64,000 nt of DNA from positions 6,017,284-6,081,283 of the forward strand of contig NC_134526.1 in assembly GCF_027942865.1 (NCBI RefSeq). The letters are read 5' to 3'. The notes under the pieces are model-generated. The model was not told the DNA's origin. It did not search any database and worked only from the letters and a program-made list of their open reading frames with translations. Source of the stretch: Odontesthes bonariensis. Taxonomy: Eukaryota > Chordata > Actinopteri > Atheriniformes > Atherinopsidae. This document shows, in pieces, positions 11,307-47,876 of this stretch; position 1 is the stretch's first letter; each line of letters starts with the position of its first letter. A program made the translations under genes and the position numbers.

Positions 11307-11967
11307 GTGAATACACAATCTGTTTTCTCATGAAAGATTTCCCTTTTCAGGGAAGAAGAAGAAGAATCACAAAGCAGCATATGTGCACTGCATGAGCGAC
11401 AATCAGGCCAAATTACATGCAGTGCAACAACAGTTTTCTCCTGTTATTCCCTTACAGGCCACATGCAGTTTGGTGGTTACATTCAGGCAACAGAAGAAGC
11501 TAAACAACTGAACGGGATATAAACATCATTCAGGCAGAATGAGAAGGTTCATGCAAACCGGTTGCTCTCCCAAAAAACTTGGTCGGACCAAAATCAGCAG
11601 TTCAGGCAAAGGTTTCATCAGGTGTGTAATCATTTCCAGCAGGAAAGAAAAAGCTTTTGGTCGCTTTTTTCCCTACAAAACCAAATTATATGACGCAATG
11701 ATGGAAAAGGTGAGTCAGGTCAAAAGGTTTTTGGTTTTCTCTGGGTGGAGATCTAATGTAGGGAAAGAATCATCCAAAAAAGAGCTAAAACGAACACTTA
11801 CAGCACATAAATGCCCATAAATAAACTATAGAAAAACAACTAAGTGTGAAAAAAGGGCGGTTACTTTAGGGACTTTTCTGCATTTGGCAGATGTTTTTAT
11901 CCAAAGCAACGTAGCATAAGGGGGTCTTGCCTTAGGACCCCTACTGGAGGTAGTCTTTCATGCATGG

Positions 11968-12327
11968 CACTGGAAAAAAATGCCCCTCCAAAAATAAGTA
12001 AGAAAAACAACAAATACAAGACGTTTTTGCTTGAAATAAGCAAAAAAATCTGCCAACGGAACTAGTGAAAATCGACTTGTCAAGATTTCTTGAAATAAAA
12101 TGTGATATTTAGGACTTTCGAGATAAAAGTGATCTTGTAATTAGCTTAAAAACCATCTTCAAACGTCAAAAAAAATCTTGTTTCATATGAAATGTGACTT
12201 CCAACAAGTCCCTATATCTGGCTGGAATAGAACTTGTTAGGCAGTTGTGTCTTATATTAAGTGTAATGAGATATTTTGACTAGAAATGAGACAAATATAC
12301 TTGGTAAGACTTTGATTTTTTCCAGTG
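11968..12327 (-). mobile_element. MITE family A, copy 2
   Basis: Both ends are present, CACTGGAAAAAAA on the left and TTTTTTCCAGTG on the right, with the body inverted relative to copy 1. A segment of about 60 bp in the middle is missing compared with copy 4. Confidence 0.85.
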
Positions 12328-12387
12328 GGTGTCCGGGTTCAAACCCAGGTCGCCCACTTGCAAGGCAGCAATCTAACCACGACACGA
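12328..12387 (-). pseudogene. tRNA-like relic
   Basis: Read on the minus strand, the segment has an A-box-like TGGTTAGATTG and a B-box-like GGTTTGAACCC at tRNA-like spacing. It directly abuts the MITE end. No full cloverleaf was confirmed, so this could be a SINE head rather than a tRNA pseudogene. Confidence 0.35.
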
Positions 12388-12399
12388 TGCAGTTACCCT

Positions 12400-13250
12400 T
12401 CAGTGATGTGAGCAGGACTCTGGAACATGTCAGCGTACGTTTTCATGCGCTTCCTGAGCCGTCGGCCTGTAATGAAACACCAGAGAAGCCTCCAAATCAG
12501 CAGCTATCCGACAACCAAGAAGGCAAAAAAACTGGAAGTAAACACGGTAATCTGCTGTAATGCTGCAGATCCTTCTCCAGTCCGCATCACTATGATGGGC
12601 ACAAAGGAGCCCCGACACTTTGTTTTGTGTCCTTGGATTGAAACAACATCTTTTTTATCCAACTTCCTCCCACACTGCTGCTGGAAACTGAGCGTAAAGC
12701 CCCAACACTGTCCAGGTGTGGTCTGATAGCTGTTTGCATCCACGTTTAGTCCCAGTGGATTATCCTTTTATCATCTGCAGACTAAACATGGCCAATTCAT
12801 GCGATCACCAAAGGAATAAACATGACATTCCCAGTGGAAAACATCTCCCAGATGACACATTCTCTGTTTATAGAGCTCGGCATCACGACATCACAGCCCT
12901 CTTCGCCATATTCTGGGCTGCTGTTGACGACTTCTTCTTCTTTTTCTCTCCATCAGTTGGAGCTTTTGTTCCTGTGATCATCTTTAAATGGAAATAAACG
13001 CCTTGTTCTTTTGGGGTTTTCGTTTTTAAGTCTGTTTGCAGGATTCTTCTTAATTTCCCAGTTTAACATGAGTGATTCATGCTCTCGCTTGGATTCACGT
13101 CTGCACAAAACGTTTAAAACCACAAGCTGTATTTTGACAATTTGCTTCTACGTTTTCAGTTTTTGTCGTCTAAAAGGTTGTGATAATTAATTGACTGATA
13201 TTGGCCGGGGGTGGTGGCATTCAGCATTATTTATATAGTACATAGCAAAG
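12400..13250. other. Intergenic, no gene recognised
   Basis: Only short overlapping frames are present. No domain, splice pattern or repeat family was recognised. Confidence 0.5.
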
Positions 13251-13257
13251 GTGTAGG

Positions 13258-13660
13258 GACACCTGATTTCTTTAGATTTTCCTTCCAAACACCTTCCTGA
13301 AATCTTTTTAAGTGGTCTTCATCAGTAGTTCTCCAGCTTTCTGAAGGTCTTTTAGAGTTTTTCTTTGGATATTTTCTGCTTTTTCACTCATTTTCAGTCG
13401 AGACGAATGTGTTTTTTCTTTGTTAAGCCACTTAACTCTGACCTATGAGTCATTCAGGCAGGAAAAAGGCTCCTAACTCATGGGATGAACCAGTGCTGTG
13501 TCCACACAGAACAGACAACTTAGTAAAGAAGCCGTTTTAAACTGGATCTTTAGGCACTTTGTTCCCAGCAGCCTGTCACAGAGACACATCATTTGTTCCC
13601 ATTTCTTTAGTTACATCTCTGAAAAACAGCTTCATAGTTTTAACTTTTTTGTACATTTAT
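13258..13660 (-). mobile_element. Degenerate Tc1-like relic
   Basis: Bases 13290-13420 resemble, in antisense, the C-terminal end of the Tc1 copy at 53090-53160 (AGTAGTTCTCCAGCTTTCTG). Bases 13440-13640 match the left flank of copy 1 at the window start (GGGATGAACCAGTG, then AGACAACTTAG). The transposase middle and N-terminus are gone. Confidence 0.65.
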
Positions 13661-14057
13661 GTTAAAACTGCTTTCAGTTACCAAAAGAGTCAAATTAATA
13701 TGAGAAATTCAGTTTTAAAAGAATCCTAATTTAGTCTGGATGCTGGAATTACCTTTAAAAGCATTTAAACAGAATGCAGTGTGGGTAAAAATAAAGCATT
13801 TTACTCCAAAACCGTGTTCAAGGAAACGATAATCTTTTCCAGGTTGGCCTCAGGATGAAACCCGTTGGTTACATCACCGTCAGAGGCATCGCTTTTCTGC
13901 CTTGGACCTGAGGTGCTGGAGCCAAGATTTCCTCCCAGTTAAACAAAGCAAAACAACCCGATATGGTGCTAACTCTCTGACCGACTTAATCAGATAACCG
14001 CGCTCCTTCATCTAATTATAAGAGAAAGAAAGTAAAGGAGCCTGGAAATGAAAGCGG

Positions 14058-14412
14058 CAAAAATAGGTAAGAAAAACAACAAATACAAAACTTTTTTTGC
14101 TTGAAATAAGCAAAAAAATCTGCAAATGGAACTAGTGAAAATCGGCTTGTCAAGATTTCTTGAAATAAAATGTGATATTTTGAGATAAAAGTGATCTTAA
14201 AATTAGCTTAAAAACCTCTTCAAATGTAAAAAAAAGCTTTTCATATGATATGTGACTTTTTCATTTAACAAGATATTCCAGATGTATTGTCTTCCAACAA
14301 GTCCCTATATCTGGCTGAAATAGTACTTGTTAGGCAGTTGTGTTTTATATTAAGTGTAATGAGATACTCAATGAGACAAATATACTTGGTAAGACTTTGA
14401 TTTTTTCCAGTG
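14058..14412 (-). mobile_element. MITE family A, copy 3
   Basis: The body is as in copy 2, ending in TTTTTTCCAGTG. The CACTGG end on the left has decayed. Confidence 0.8.
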
Positions 14413-14419
14413 CTTTAGG

Positions 14420-17200
14420 CATATTCTACTAAAAAAAAAAAAAAAAAAAAAGCATGAATTTGTTCAGTGAACTGTATCATCAGATTTATGTTTCTACTTC
14501 CTTATTTAATAGCCATTTTCATTCATTTAACGGGCGTATAAAGCCAGTGTTTACTTGTATATTAAAAAAAGGGTTTCCAGAGATAAAGAAAGAGGACGTT
14601 ATGAAATGCTGAAATCAATAAGAGTAACTCGGTGATGTCCAATAAGGGAATCAGAGCAGCCGCAGCTCTCTGTGACGCTCAGAGACTGAAAGGTCTTGTT
14701 GTTTTTTTCTGTTATGTCAAAACAGGGAATGCAATAATTACCAAATAATTGGATTTGGTGTCCTGAAATAGACGGATCACAAGAGGGAAAACCACGTGGA
14801 AAGGGGGAGATTTTGTGAAACCAGGATTTAGCTGCAGCACTCGGCACAGATTGGATCTTTTCATTTAATCCATTTTTTTTTTCTCGTGTCCCCGCTCTCT
14901 CACGTCGCCCCGCTGCAGCTTTAACGAGCGGCCGTGCAACATGCGCACAGGTCAGATTTTAATCACAGGCTTACAGCCCTGCAGAAAGCCTCCCTTTGGG
15001 AGTGCAAACAGCAGACGTCTCACTCCTCATCATCTCCCCAAAGCCTCTCCAGCTTCCAGTCGCAACAAGTTCTGGTTTCTATGGAGACGCCACCTACACA
15101 GCCAGCAGTGGAGGCAGCGCAAATGTGCTCATAATGCCAATCTTCTCCTTCTTCTGCCTCCCTGCCCGCAGTCTTTAAGGCTGCTGCTTCTTCGTCACCT
15201 TCCTCTGGTGTGTGTGCAGCAGACTGACTCCTTCCTGTCTGGAGCCTCATCAGAACTTACGTAACCTATGCAGAAAAGTTTGAGCAGTAAGTAAGGCAAG
15301 TTTATCTGTGCAGCACAGTTCAACAACAAGGCGATTCAAAGTGCTTAGTACTGAAACGTCTACAAAACAAAACAAAACGCAGTGTTTAAATGTTTTGGAC
15401 TCACCTTTAATTATGAGCTCATCCTACTGATGATTATATAATATGTTTTTGTAAGGATCCCCTCCAAAATGAGAGGATGCATCTCAAGGGGCTATCCTTG
15501 AAATAAACAAATGAGACCCACAGACCTTGTAGTGTGTTAATATGACACTCTTCAGTCATTTGTGTACTAGTGCTGTATCACTTACATATATACATACATG
15601 TGTATGTATGTCTGTGTATGTTTTTTAAATTTAGTTTAGTATTATTGTTTTAAATTATATAGCTGTTGTATGTCTTTTAATTTATTCTTTGAATTTTTAT
15701 TTTTCTGTACAGCACTTTGGTCAACTGAGGTTGTTGTAAAGTGCTTTATAAATAAAATTGGATTGGATATATATACTTTTTTGTTTTTTGCGTGGGGGAG
15801 GGGTGGGTTTAAATACACAACACTGTTACTACCTTTAAAGACTATCCTGTACATCTGTCAATACCTGCTTAAAAACCAATAAAAAGACTTTGAAAAGAAA
15901 GGATACACAAAATTGGCCAACAAAAGAAATCTGGAAGAAAAAAAAGCAAAAGAGAGCAGAGAATCTGACAGAGTTGAACAGAACAGGCAGAAGACTTTAG
16001 CCTTGGAAGGATCTGCAACATCCCGGTGGAGCTCAGGCCCAACGACACGGAGAAAGTAGTTCCTCCGGAGGATAAATCGGCTCAACACAGCGAGGTGAAC
16101 ACAGAGCTTCTTACAGAGGAGACGCTCAGCAGCTTGGGCTGATTTTGGCCGGTTATTTGGCTCGTATCTGCGGTTTTTCAGGGGTCCCATAAGGCTGATG
16201 CTCACTTCTGTGCGGGGTCCATATGGCAGATACGTGTGAAACATAATAAGGAAGCTCATAAAGCTGCAGCTCTGCTGGCAACAGCTGCTCAGACAGAAAA
16301 AGCCAGTGAGCCCAGATCTGCATGGCCTTCTCAATCTAGTAGAGCCGGACAGATGTTTCCAGTCGGTCCTGCAGGATTTAGACGTTTCCCTTCAGATGAA
16401 ATGGGTCCCTTCAAAAGCTTGAGTTCTGCCGCAGCCTGCTGCTGATGATGATGCGTTGGCCTGAATCAGGTGCGTTGGAGCAGGAAACGTCTAAAACCTG
16501 CAGGACCGGATGTGGTTATCAGTGAGCGTTTGGTATGAAGAAAGATTATAAAGTGTTTAAACTTTAGAGTTTGCAGCCAAAGTGAGGAAACACCTTCGAC
16601 AGAGCATATTTATTTAACTTCTCCAACACAGAGGAGGAATGTGGGAACGCTGGGCTGCAGACTGTGTGGGCGTCTGCTCATCCAGAGATGCAGCAGAACA
16701 TCAACTCTGAGAAAAAAAAAATCTAGATTCAAATGCTTCAGTCTTTCCAGGCGATGCATCGACTTATAAAACATGTCGAAGATCAGAAAGTAAATCAAAT
16801 CTGCTCTTTGTTCTCCTTCACTGGGCCCATTTATATAAATATCCATCTTTTTCTATATATCTCTTTCTGTATTGCGTTCACTTTTGTTTTTTTTTGAGGC
16901 TGTCCTGTTCAGTAAATTGTGATTCATTACTAAAAATCATTATTTTACAGTTCTGCTGATTAAAAGAGGCTCCCGTCACCACCTGAAAAGCATATTCTGC
17001 ACCTGAACTCTCATATTATCAGGACACAAACAGCCTAAAGCATAAACCTGAGTGAACCTGCTTTTCTAACCAGGCGATGAGCTTGAAATGGTCCCACACC
17101 GCCACCCGGTGGACAACCGAGGAACTGCATACAGGATCTTTGCGTGGCAGCGTTTACCTTCCACGTGGAAAAAGTTGAGCCACAATTTGCACACCGAAGC
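14420..17200. other. Intergenic, no gene recognised
   Basis: It contains an A-run at 14432-14452 and a repeat tail at about 15700-15770 (TAAAGTGCTTTATAAATAAA, a LINE-end signature). Frames at 14941-15264 and 15858-16334 have no recognisable domain and no supporting splice context. Confidence 0.5.
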
Positions 17201-17219
17201 ATTAAACATAAAAAGAAAA

Positions 17220-18606
17220 AAGGACTTTAAATTAATTTATTAAAAAAAGAAAAAAAAAAAAGTGTTTCTCCACTTAAGAAGAACAAACATCAATTATTTT
17301 TCTCACTATTGTTTGGAACGTGTACAATCAGAAAAAACAGACTCGCCAGGTCGCCAGAACAGAGCAAAGTAATCAAGCAAAATGGGTGGGTGGGGGGGTG
17401 GGGGGGTCTGCCAACACCACAACGTCAACACAGCCTGCAGGGACCATGAGGAGGAGGAAGGTGTGAGGGAAACCGAAAGAGGAGGGGGGGAAACAAAAAC
17501 ACAAACATTTAATTAAGTGCAGGTATGGTTTGGACAAAGCAGGTCTTCATTTTTTTTTTTTTTTCCTCCGTTCAATTTACAGCTTACAGACGTCACTGTT
17601 TTCGGATACATGCAAGGTTCAACATCTGGAACTACACATGGAGATTTGCTTATATCTGTGCAAGTATTAAAATATGTAGGTATAACGAAGCAAGTTCATA
17701 TGGATGTGACAGAACGGGGGGAGGGTGGAAGGAAGGGAGGGAGGGGGACAAGGTTTTACCAAAAACTAGTACACTGTTTCACCGAACAGAAAAAGAAGAG
17801 TTCTAACTCAGTCACTGAAGCCTCACCAACCTCTGCAGTTTCAACGCTTCCTTTAATTAAATTATTACTTTTCTAGATAAGTGAAAATACATTAAAAAGA
17901 AAAAAAAAGAAAAGAAAAAGAAAATATCCTATGCTCCACATTTCGAACAAAGTACTGCATGTCTACGTACAGCTGCGAGTCAGGAAGGTCAGTACTGTGA
18001 GAGGCTAGCTGCCAGATTTGTTTTAGGAATATTGGCTCTGAGTTGATCCCTTTCTGAGCGTTTGTTTGGATTAAGAAGAAAAGAAAAGAAAGACAAAGAA
18101 TTTTAGCCATCGAATGCTCGTCGTACTCGTCTCTCGGTTGGTCGTGTGGCCCAGCGGGTCGGGGGGGGGTGTATCCTGTCTGCTCTGAGGTAGATGCGGC
18201 AGACAGGCGGCGCCCGGCCCGAGCTGATCGTCCCGGTGGGATGGCGTGAGGTCTGAGGTCAGCTCTTAAGGGTTCTCTGTTGTTAAGGCTTCCTGTGGTC
18301 TTGCTTCAGTCACTCTCCTGTTTCAGCGGCTCACAGGGGGCACCTTCAAGTTCGTTTTAGTCCCATTTTTCTCTTTTTTTTTGTGTTGTTCTCAGCCCAC
18401 GTTCCAGTCTTTAAAGGGGGTCGACGTTACTTCGTCTCAGCAGATGAACCCAAACTGAAAATGAAAATAATCTTCTCCGTTTGGCACCTCGGGGGGGGGG
18501 GGGTGAGTCGGTGGGAGGGAGAGAGAAACGAAAGAAACGACGGGGACGAGAGAGAAGAACCGTGGGTAAAGGGGGCGGGGCTCGTGTGGCGTGCGGTCAA
18601 ACCCGA
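17220..18606 (-). other. FOXK2: Probable FOXK2 3' untranslated region
   Basis: About 1.4 kb following the FOXK2 stop codon, with no convincing reading frame, several homopolymer runs and no recognised transposon. Long 3' UTRs are common in forkhead genes. The 3' boundary is inferred from the AATAAA at 17236-17241. Confidence 0.4.
17236..17241 (-). terminator. FOXK2: Candidate FOXK2 polyadenylation signal
   Basis: On the minus strand this reads AATAAA, 1.37 kb past the FOXK2 stop codon, and is followed by an AT-rich stretch. It is the best hexamer noticed in the likely 3' UTR. Its use is inferred only from position. Confidence 0.3.
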
Positions 18607-41660
<23,054 letters not shown>

Positions 41661-42019
41661 ATGGCCTTCCGGCTCCACTACGTGATCCACGCCTGGTTTT
41701 TGACGACGCTCCCTTTGCAGCATCTTGTTACTTTTTAATTATGAGGTTAGATATCTTTGAGGTGATCAATACAAACAAACCCTGTTGCCCGTACGCGCAG
41801 ACCTCTTTATTTCCATGCAGGTTTGAGCTCCTCTGCACCGCCTGCAGGCCCCGTTACAGCAGGGAGAACCACTCTATGACATCTATTTACACTTTCTGTG
41901 TAAACACCAAGGATCTGGCTTTTTGAGAAGTGATCCAGTTCGACCAAAACCATTCCAAATCAAGCCTAACACACCCAGATAATGTGGTTGGGGATCACTC
42001 ATCTAGCCTCAAATGGGCC

Positions 42020-42250
42020 CAGGTGCTCTGTAAGTGTAAGTGTAAATGTATTTTATTTGTACAGCCCTTTACAGACAATCCTTACGGTGTACCAAAGTGC
42101 TTAATGATAATAAATAAAGAGAAGAATAAGTAAAAACAAATAAAAACAATAAAAGAACAGTGAAAGCAATAAAATATAACACAATCAAATAAGATAAAAG
42201 TGTCATCATACTACTGGGTATTAAAAGCAATCCTAAATAAGTAGGTTTTT
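42020..42250 (-). repeat. LINE 3' tail
   Basis: The inverted equivalent of the LINE end at 30840-31055: TTACAGACAATCCTTACGGT and GTACCAAAGTGCTTAATG, then the AAGATAAAAGTGTCATCATA segment. Confidence 0.65.
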
Positions 42251-42259
42251 AGCATGTAC

Positions 42260-44900
42260 ATGCTCCAAAGTTCCATCTTTTTGCATCTTTTAGTAAAAAA
42301 CAGCAAAGAGATAGTGTTCATGTGGCTGCTTGCACTCATATTTTTCAGTTTCTTTTGTCAGACGTCACAGTTGTGACAAAAATCAGCCGTCTAAGACTGT
42401 GTGAACTCATAGACTGTTCCTTTGCTCAAATAATAATATCCTGGAATTATGACCAAATCACCATCCAGGTAACCTGCACACATCTATGCAGTGGATTCAG
42501 CAATGCTTGCATTTATGATGAAGTGGCAAAAATGCCTGGACCACTCCAAAGCATGGCTGCGTCTGAGATACTTAAATCAATAACGTGAAATCTCTCCTGT
42601 GCATCCAAACACAGGTCCGGTGAGACGGCTGAGTAACTGTAACTGTAGCTGAGCGCCTGTTCGTAGTCGATTACACCCCCAGAGAAGGAAGTAATCTGGC
42701 TTTAAGGGTGTCTGCTCACACTGCTTAATGCAAACAGCTTGCGGGATTCTGGTTCGGATCATCCGAAAGAAAAAAAAAGGCACCAAAAAGAGGAGACAAA
42801 TCGTTTGTACCTCCACATCCTGCAGCACCAAGTGCACCGTTTACATTTTGTGGCTAATTACAAAACATTTAACATGACATGCAGCCGCTTCAAAGACACT
42901 TTACCCCTTTATGGGGCTTAAAAGATGCTAAATCTTTGTGATAATTACACGATCTGGGATCAAGTCACAAAAAGGGTAACCCTCTCCGTATAGGTCATGT
43001 TTACAGTGCACCAGTATCACATTAAAGGACGTTATTATACACTTTACAGAGTTTATTATACACTTTATAAGTGATTACAATCATGCATAACACATTAGAG
43101 CAGAACCATTCTTCCCTCTGGTCCTGGGGCATCTGGCTGCAGCTGTTCTGTGTTACATGGAGAAGGAGGTGGGACAAAGGCTGTTTGTGTGGGACATGTT
43201 GCCAGTGCTGAAAAGTAGTCTAAAGATAGAGTAGATAAAGTCTAAAACTTAAGAAATAAACACAAAGGATAAAGATAAACATCATGAATGTGTTTAATTT
43301 GAATGCAGCTTTCTGAACTTTGACCAATAACCTTATTCCACTCGTGTATACCTTTTTGTTTTTGGAAAAAGTGACTGGTGCAGTCTTATCACCACATTCT
43401 GCCGACCTGTATGGGATAAATGCCGATTATTTCAGTTGGCTGCCATCAGCTTATCTGGCAGTTGTCTTCAGGTTTCTGCTGGAATGCATCCACAGATTGG
43501 TAAATCTGGTTTTACTTGTGGGATTTATATGGAGTTTCACATTAGATTTTCCCTGTTTGAATGAATAAATATGCAAAGTTTATTAAATGTAAGCATGCTC
43601 GGGTGTATTTGCAGTCAGACTAATCCTTTGTTTACTTAAAGTATGGTAATGATTATTTAACAGCCACATTTTTATTGTTATTGTACTTTTGTGGCTGTGT
43701 AAGAATTAATTTACATCCTTGATTCGTCAAATAAAGTTTACTTTATGAATAAGTACATGAATAGTTTTATAAGTATACAAAAAAATGCAAAAATGCCGCC
43801 ATCAATAAAGCAATATGTCATTAACACGTTATTATTTTATTTATTGTATTCTCAATCATACTTTTCACACATTTCTATGAATAAAAATCGGTCTTTAATA
43901 CTAATTTACGTATATACTTTGTGATTATTTTATGGATTAAAGTAAAAAGTGCCCTTTAATTTAGCGCAAATGTAATTTAAGATATAAACCCTAAAACTTT
44001 AGGGAGTTAAGATACATAGTTAAGAAATATGTAATATAATATATATTTATTTATTTTTCCCCAGAGCGACCGACTCATCAACTAACCATCCTGCAGTGTT
44101 AACTTTAGAAACATTGAGCAAATTAAAATGCAAAACATTATCCATCTGATCACCCTACTTACATTATATCAAATGTTTCCATGGCAACAGGGTGCAGCAA
44201 CAACCAGACACGCCCCAAAGCAGATTTTCTCTGAAATATAAACGACTGAATTGGAAATTATTTTGGATTTTGTTTCAGTTTAGCACAATGCAGCTACCGT
44301 GACATCATTTATTAAGACACTTAATGTACTGTGATGATGTAATAAACATCAGTACTGTGCTAAAGTGACAGCAGATTTGAAATTGTGTGAATTATTTTGC
44401 ACACACCTTCCTTTTAGGACCTTCCAGGACATGTGTGAACATGCAACAGAAAGGGAAGCTGCGTGTTGTCATGAGGGAGCTCGTGAATTAAAAATCATTG
44501 TTAACAGGAGTTGACAGTTTTAGGACTCAAATGAGGAAAGCTTGCACATGAACACCTAGTTTTACAACAATTAACACAAGCTTTTCCTTCTTTTATGCAA
44601 CAGCTGACTGATAACATGAAACACAGGATTACCGACAGGAAACAGTCCTGCACAAACGCTTGTAAATGCTTATTGTCACAAGCTTGAGGTTTACAGAACT
44701 ACTTTCACTTGTCTTGTATTTGAATAAGTCTTAAAAAGAAAAAAAATTGACATGAGTTAGCTAGTGATTAATGAGCCTCATACTTGTCTCATTGTAATGG
44801 CGTCCTCTCCAGGCTGCTTTCTGCCTCTCGCCCAAAGGCAACTGGGATCCTCCAGCCGTGTTTAAGTGTTTATGATGGCATTAAAATACATTAAATCTAC
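42260..44900. other. Intergenic, no gene recognised
   Basis: AT-rich, with no supported gene and no recognised repeat apart from a small common-repeat piece near 44825 (CTGCCTCTCGCCC). Confidence 0.5.
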
Positions 44901-44904
44901 AGAA

Positions 44905-45855
44905 AAAAAGCTAACTCAAGAGATGAACCAGTGTTGTGTCAACACACAACAGACAACTTAGCAAAGAACCAAATTTAAATTGTATATTTAGGCATTTTGT
45001 TCCCAGCTTCATAGTTTCAACTTTTTTGTACATTTATGTTAAAACTGCTTTCAGTTACCAAAAGAGTCAAATTAATATAAGAAATTCAGTTTTAAAAGAA
45101 TCCTAATCCCCCCCAAAAAAGAATGTTATCACGTCTAAAAGTAGAAAAGTAGGAAAAAACAGACAATAAGAAGAATTATATGTTATACAACATCAAGAAA
45201 AGTGAATGAGATTCATTTTAAAGCTCAAAAAAGGAATGTAAGATATAATCTAATGACTAATTATGGAACAATTCATATAAATGAAATGATTAAACTGTTT
45301 TATGCCACCAGAAATGAATAATCTAGAAGCTCTTTGTGGGTTTTAGACTGGAATTAAGATTTGTTCCCATTTCTTTAGCTGCATGTGTGAAAAACAGCAA
45401 AGATAACACAGTGTGACAGACAGAAAACAGGATTTCTGCAGCAACAAGGTGATTCCCAAAGAGCTGTTAGCTGAAAACTTGGCATATCTCAGCATGGGGT
45501 GCAGTGTGTCCTTAAAACATTTGAGGAAACTGGACAAGTGGAGGACAGAAGAAGAAGTGTCAGGCCTAAAGAACTATCTACAGCAGATGAACAGGATCTG
45601 AAAGTGATGTCCTTAAGAAAGAGGAAAACATCCAGCAAAGACCTGACACAGGAGCTGAGAGATGCATCTGGACCTTCAGCTGATCCATCTGCTGTTGGCC
45701 CAAGCCTCATCAGAAATGGGCTCCATGGAAGGGTGGCTGTCAGGAAGCCGTTCTTAAGGAAGGGAAACAGGGAGAAAAGGCTGAGCTGTGCCAAAGGACA
45801 CAAGAAGTGGGCTGAAAATCAGTGGCAGCAGGTCTGATGGAGGGATGAATCCTGA
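44905..45855 (+). mobile_element. Internally deleted Tc1-like transposon (copy 2)
   Basis: The left flank family begins at about 44920 (GATGAACCAGTGTTGTGTC). Then comes a segment of about 380 bp that copy 1 lacks, then the same N-terminal transposase frame as copy 1 (45499-45837). The copy stops just after the shared deletion junction (GGTCTGATGGAGGGATGAAT) and lacks the C-terminal part. It is inverted relative to copy 3. Confidence 0.8.
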
Positions 45856-45859
45856 CTGA

Positions 45860-47300
45860 GAAGCTTCTTTGACTTACTGTCTTATATACTGTATTTATTC
45901 TCATCAATGTTTAAAAGGAGAAGGTGTCTCAGGACGTATGCATAGGACTGCAGTCGTTGTCACATTATCTCTCCAAATCTAGTCATGATGAGTTTGTGCC
46001 TGAACTCTGAATGAACTCTGTAGCTAAACTCATATCTATCCCACCTCCACAGCATGGAACAGTGACAAAGTTATCTGAAGTTATTTACTTTGACAACAAA
46101 ATTACGTGATTTGTGCCCGAAAATAACTACCAAATTATGTGTTGACACATATATTTAAGAAGTTTCAGGTATAAGTTTACACAGATTTAATTCAACCACA
46201 CCTTAAGTTACATAATTTATTCATATTTGTATCATTATACACATGACATGACATTTAAATTTCAAAAGGAACAAATACAGTCGTATCATATTGATCTAAA
46301 TTGACACATCCTAGTTTTATATATACCTTTATATTCAATTTACTCTTTGAGAGGAGTTGATTGAGCCCTGTGAATCACCCATAACACCCCGGAAGCTTAG
46401 CTCACACCAACCACTGGAGGGAGACATCCACCTTTCCAGAAGCTCCAAGATTTCCAGATGACATCATGAAGCTATCAGCCATTTCGAGCTGCTCTGAAGG
46501 AGATAAGTTGTGAGAGTGTTGCCACTTCATGCCCTGCCGAAGCACAGGTTAATCTGCGGTGTTTATCAGCAGTGACAGAATGCAGATAATCACGGCTCCA
46601 TCCTTTTCTGATACTACATTAATAAACTCTTCTGATAAAATTCTAAAGCAACAACATGATTAAAGGGATTTCAGAGTTAAGATATTAAAAGCCTTTGAAG
46701 ACATCTGAAGCATCTTCTCGTTAATTTGTCTCGCGTCTGAGCTTCTCGTGCTTTCCGGTGTATTTGTGGTGAGCTCTTTATCCTCCGGTGACAGCCAGGC
46801 CCATTTTCTCTCCAGTCCAGGAAGAGCAATGCTAACCGCTAATGGCTACCAACCACGAGTCAAAGCTCTTTCCAACCACATTCACGCAGCGTTGTGCTTT
46901 ATCACGCTGTGCTAACAAACCAGGATGGAAACTTGAGCCTCCTGTTCTCACAGGGAAGCCTCTTCTGATATGCCTCTCTCACGGGAGCCACTGTCACGCC
47001 CTGACGAGCACAGCTGTGATTAAGACTGTAACAACATATAGCATCAAGACAACTTGGGTGAGAGTGGCGTCCTGTGGGAGAGGAAGAGCTGAGCAGCAGG
47101 GCCTCCATCTCTTCTGGAGGAGACCCATTACGCCTCTTCTCCATTTCCTCTCTCAGGGGCAGGAACCAAATGCACACATTAATAATACTCCCCATGTCTG
47201 AGGGAGCTAATGGAGCCTTGAGTGCTGATTAAAGCTGGGAATGGTTCGGGTGTGGAGGAGGAGTATTAGTTTCAGTCTCTTCTCTGACTGTCGTGCACCA
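45860..47300. other. Intergenic, no gene recognised
   Basis: No domain-bearing frame. The 119-codon frame at 46842-47201 has no recognisable family. Confidence 0.45.
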
Positions 47301-47304
47301 ACTG

Positions 47305-47721
47305 CACTGGAAAAAAATGCCCCTCCAAAAATAATTAAGAAAAACAACAAATAAAAGACGTTTTTGCTTGAAATAAGCAAAAAAATCTGCCAATGGAACT
47401 AGTGAAAATCGGCTTGTCAAGATTTCTTGAAATAAGATGTGATATTTAGGACTTTTGAGTTAAAAGTGATCTTGAAATTAGCTTGAAAACCTCTTCAAAT
47501 GTAAAAAAAAGCTTGTTTCATATGATATGTGACTCAAAACAATTTGTTTTCAAGACTTTTTCATTTAACAAGATATTCCACATGTATTGTATTAAAACAA
47601 GTCCCTATATCTGGCTGAAATAGTACTTGTTAGGCAGTTGTGTCTGATATTAAGTGTAATGAGATATTTTGACTAGAAATGAGACAAATATACTTGGTAA
47701 GACTTTGATTTTTTTCCAGTG
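47305..47721 (-). mobile_element. MITE family A, copy 4 (complete)
   Basis: A 417-bp element with CACTGGAAAAAAA and, inverted, TTTTTTTCCAGTG at its ends. It is the most complete member in this orientation. No clear target duplication was found next to either end. Confidence 0.88.
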
Positions 47722-47876
47722 TGAAGCACACGTCCTAATTGCTAAAGCTTGTCGTTGTTTTCCTGCTTCTCAACATACGGCGGTATGTGGGTGGATCTCA
47801 CTGAAGTCACCAAAACAAAAACCTACAGTGCCAGTTTGGCTGGTCCAGTTTTCAGCAGCAGCCTCACAAAGAGTTT

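Noticed and set aside
46842-47201. 119-codon frame as a gene
   Set aside because: No family resemblance, an equally long open frame on the opposite strand, and no splice context.
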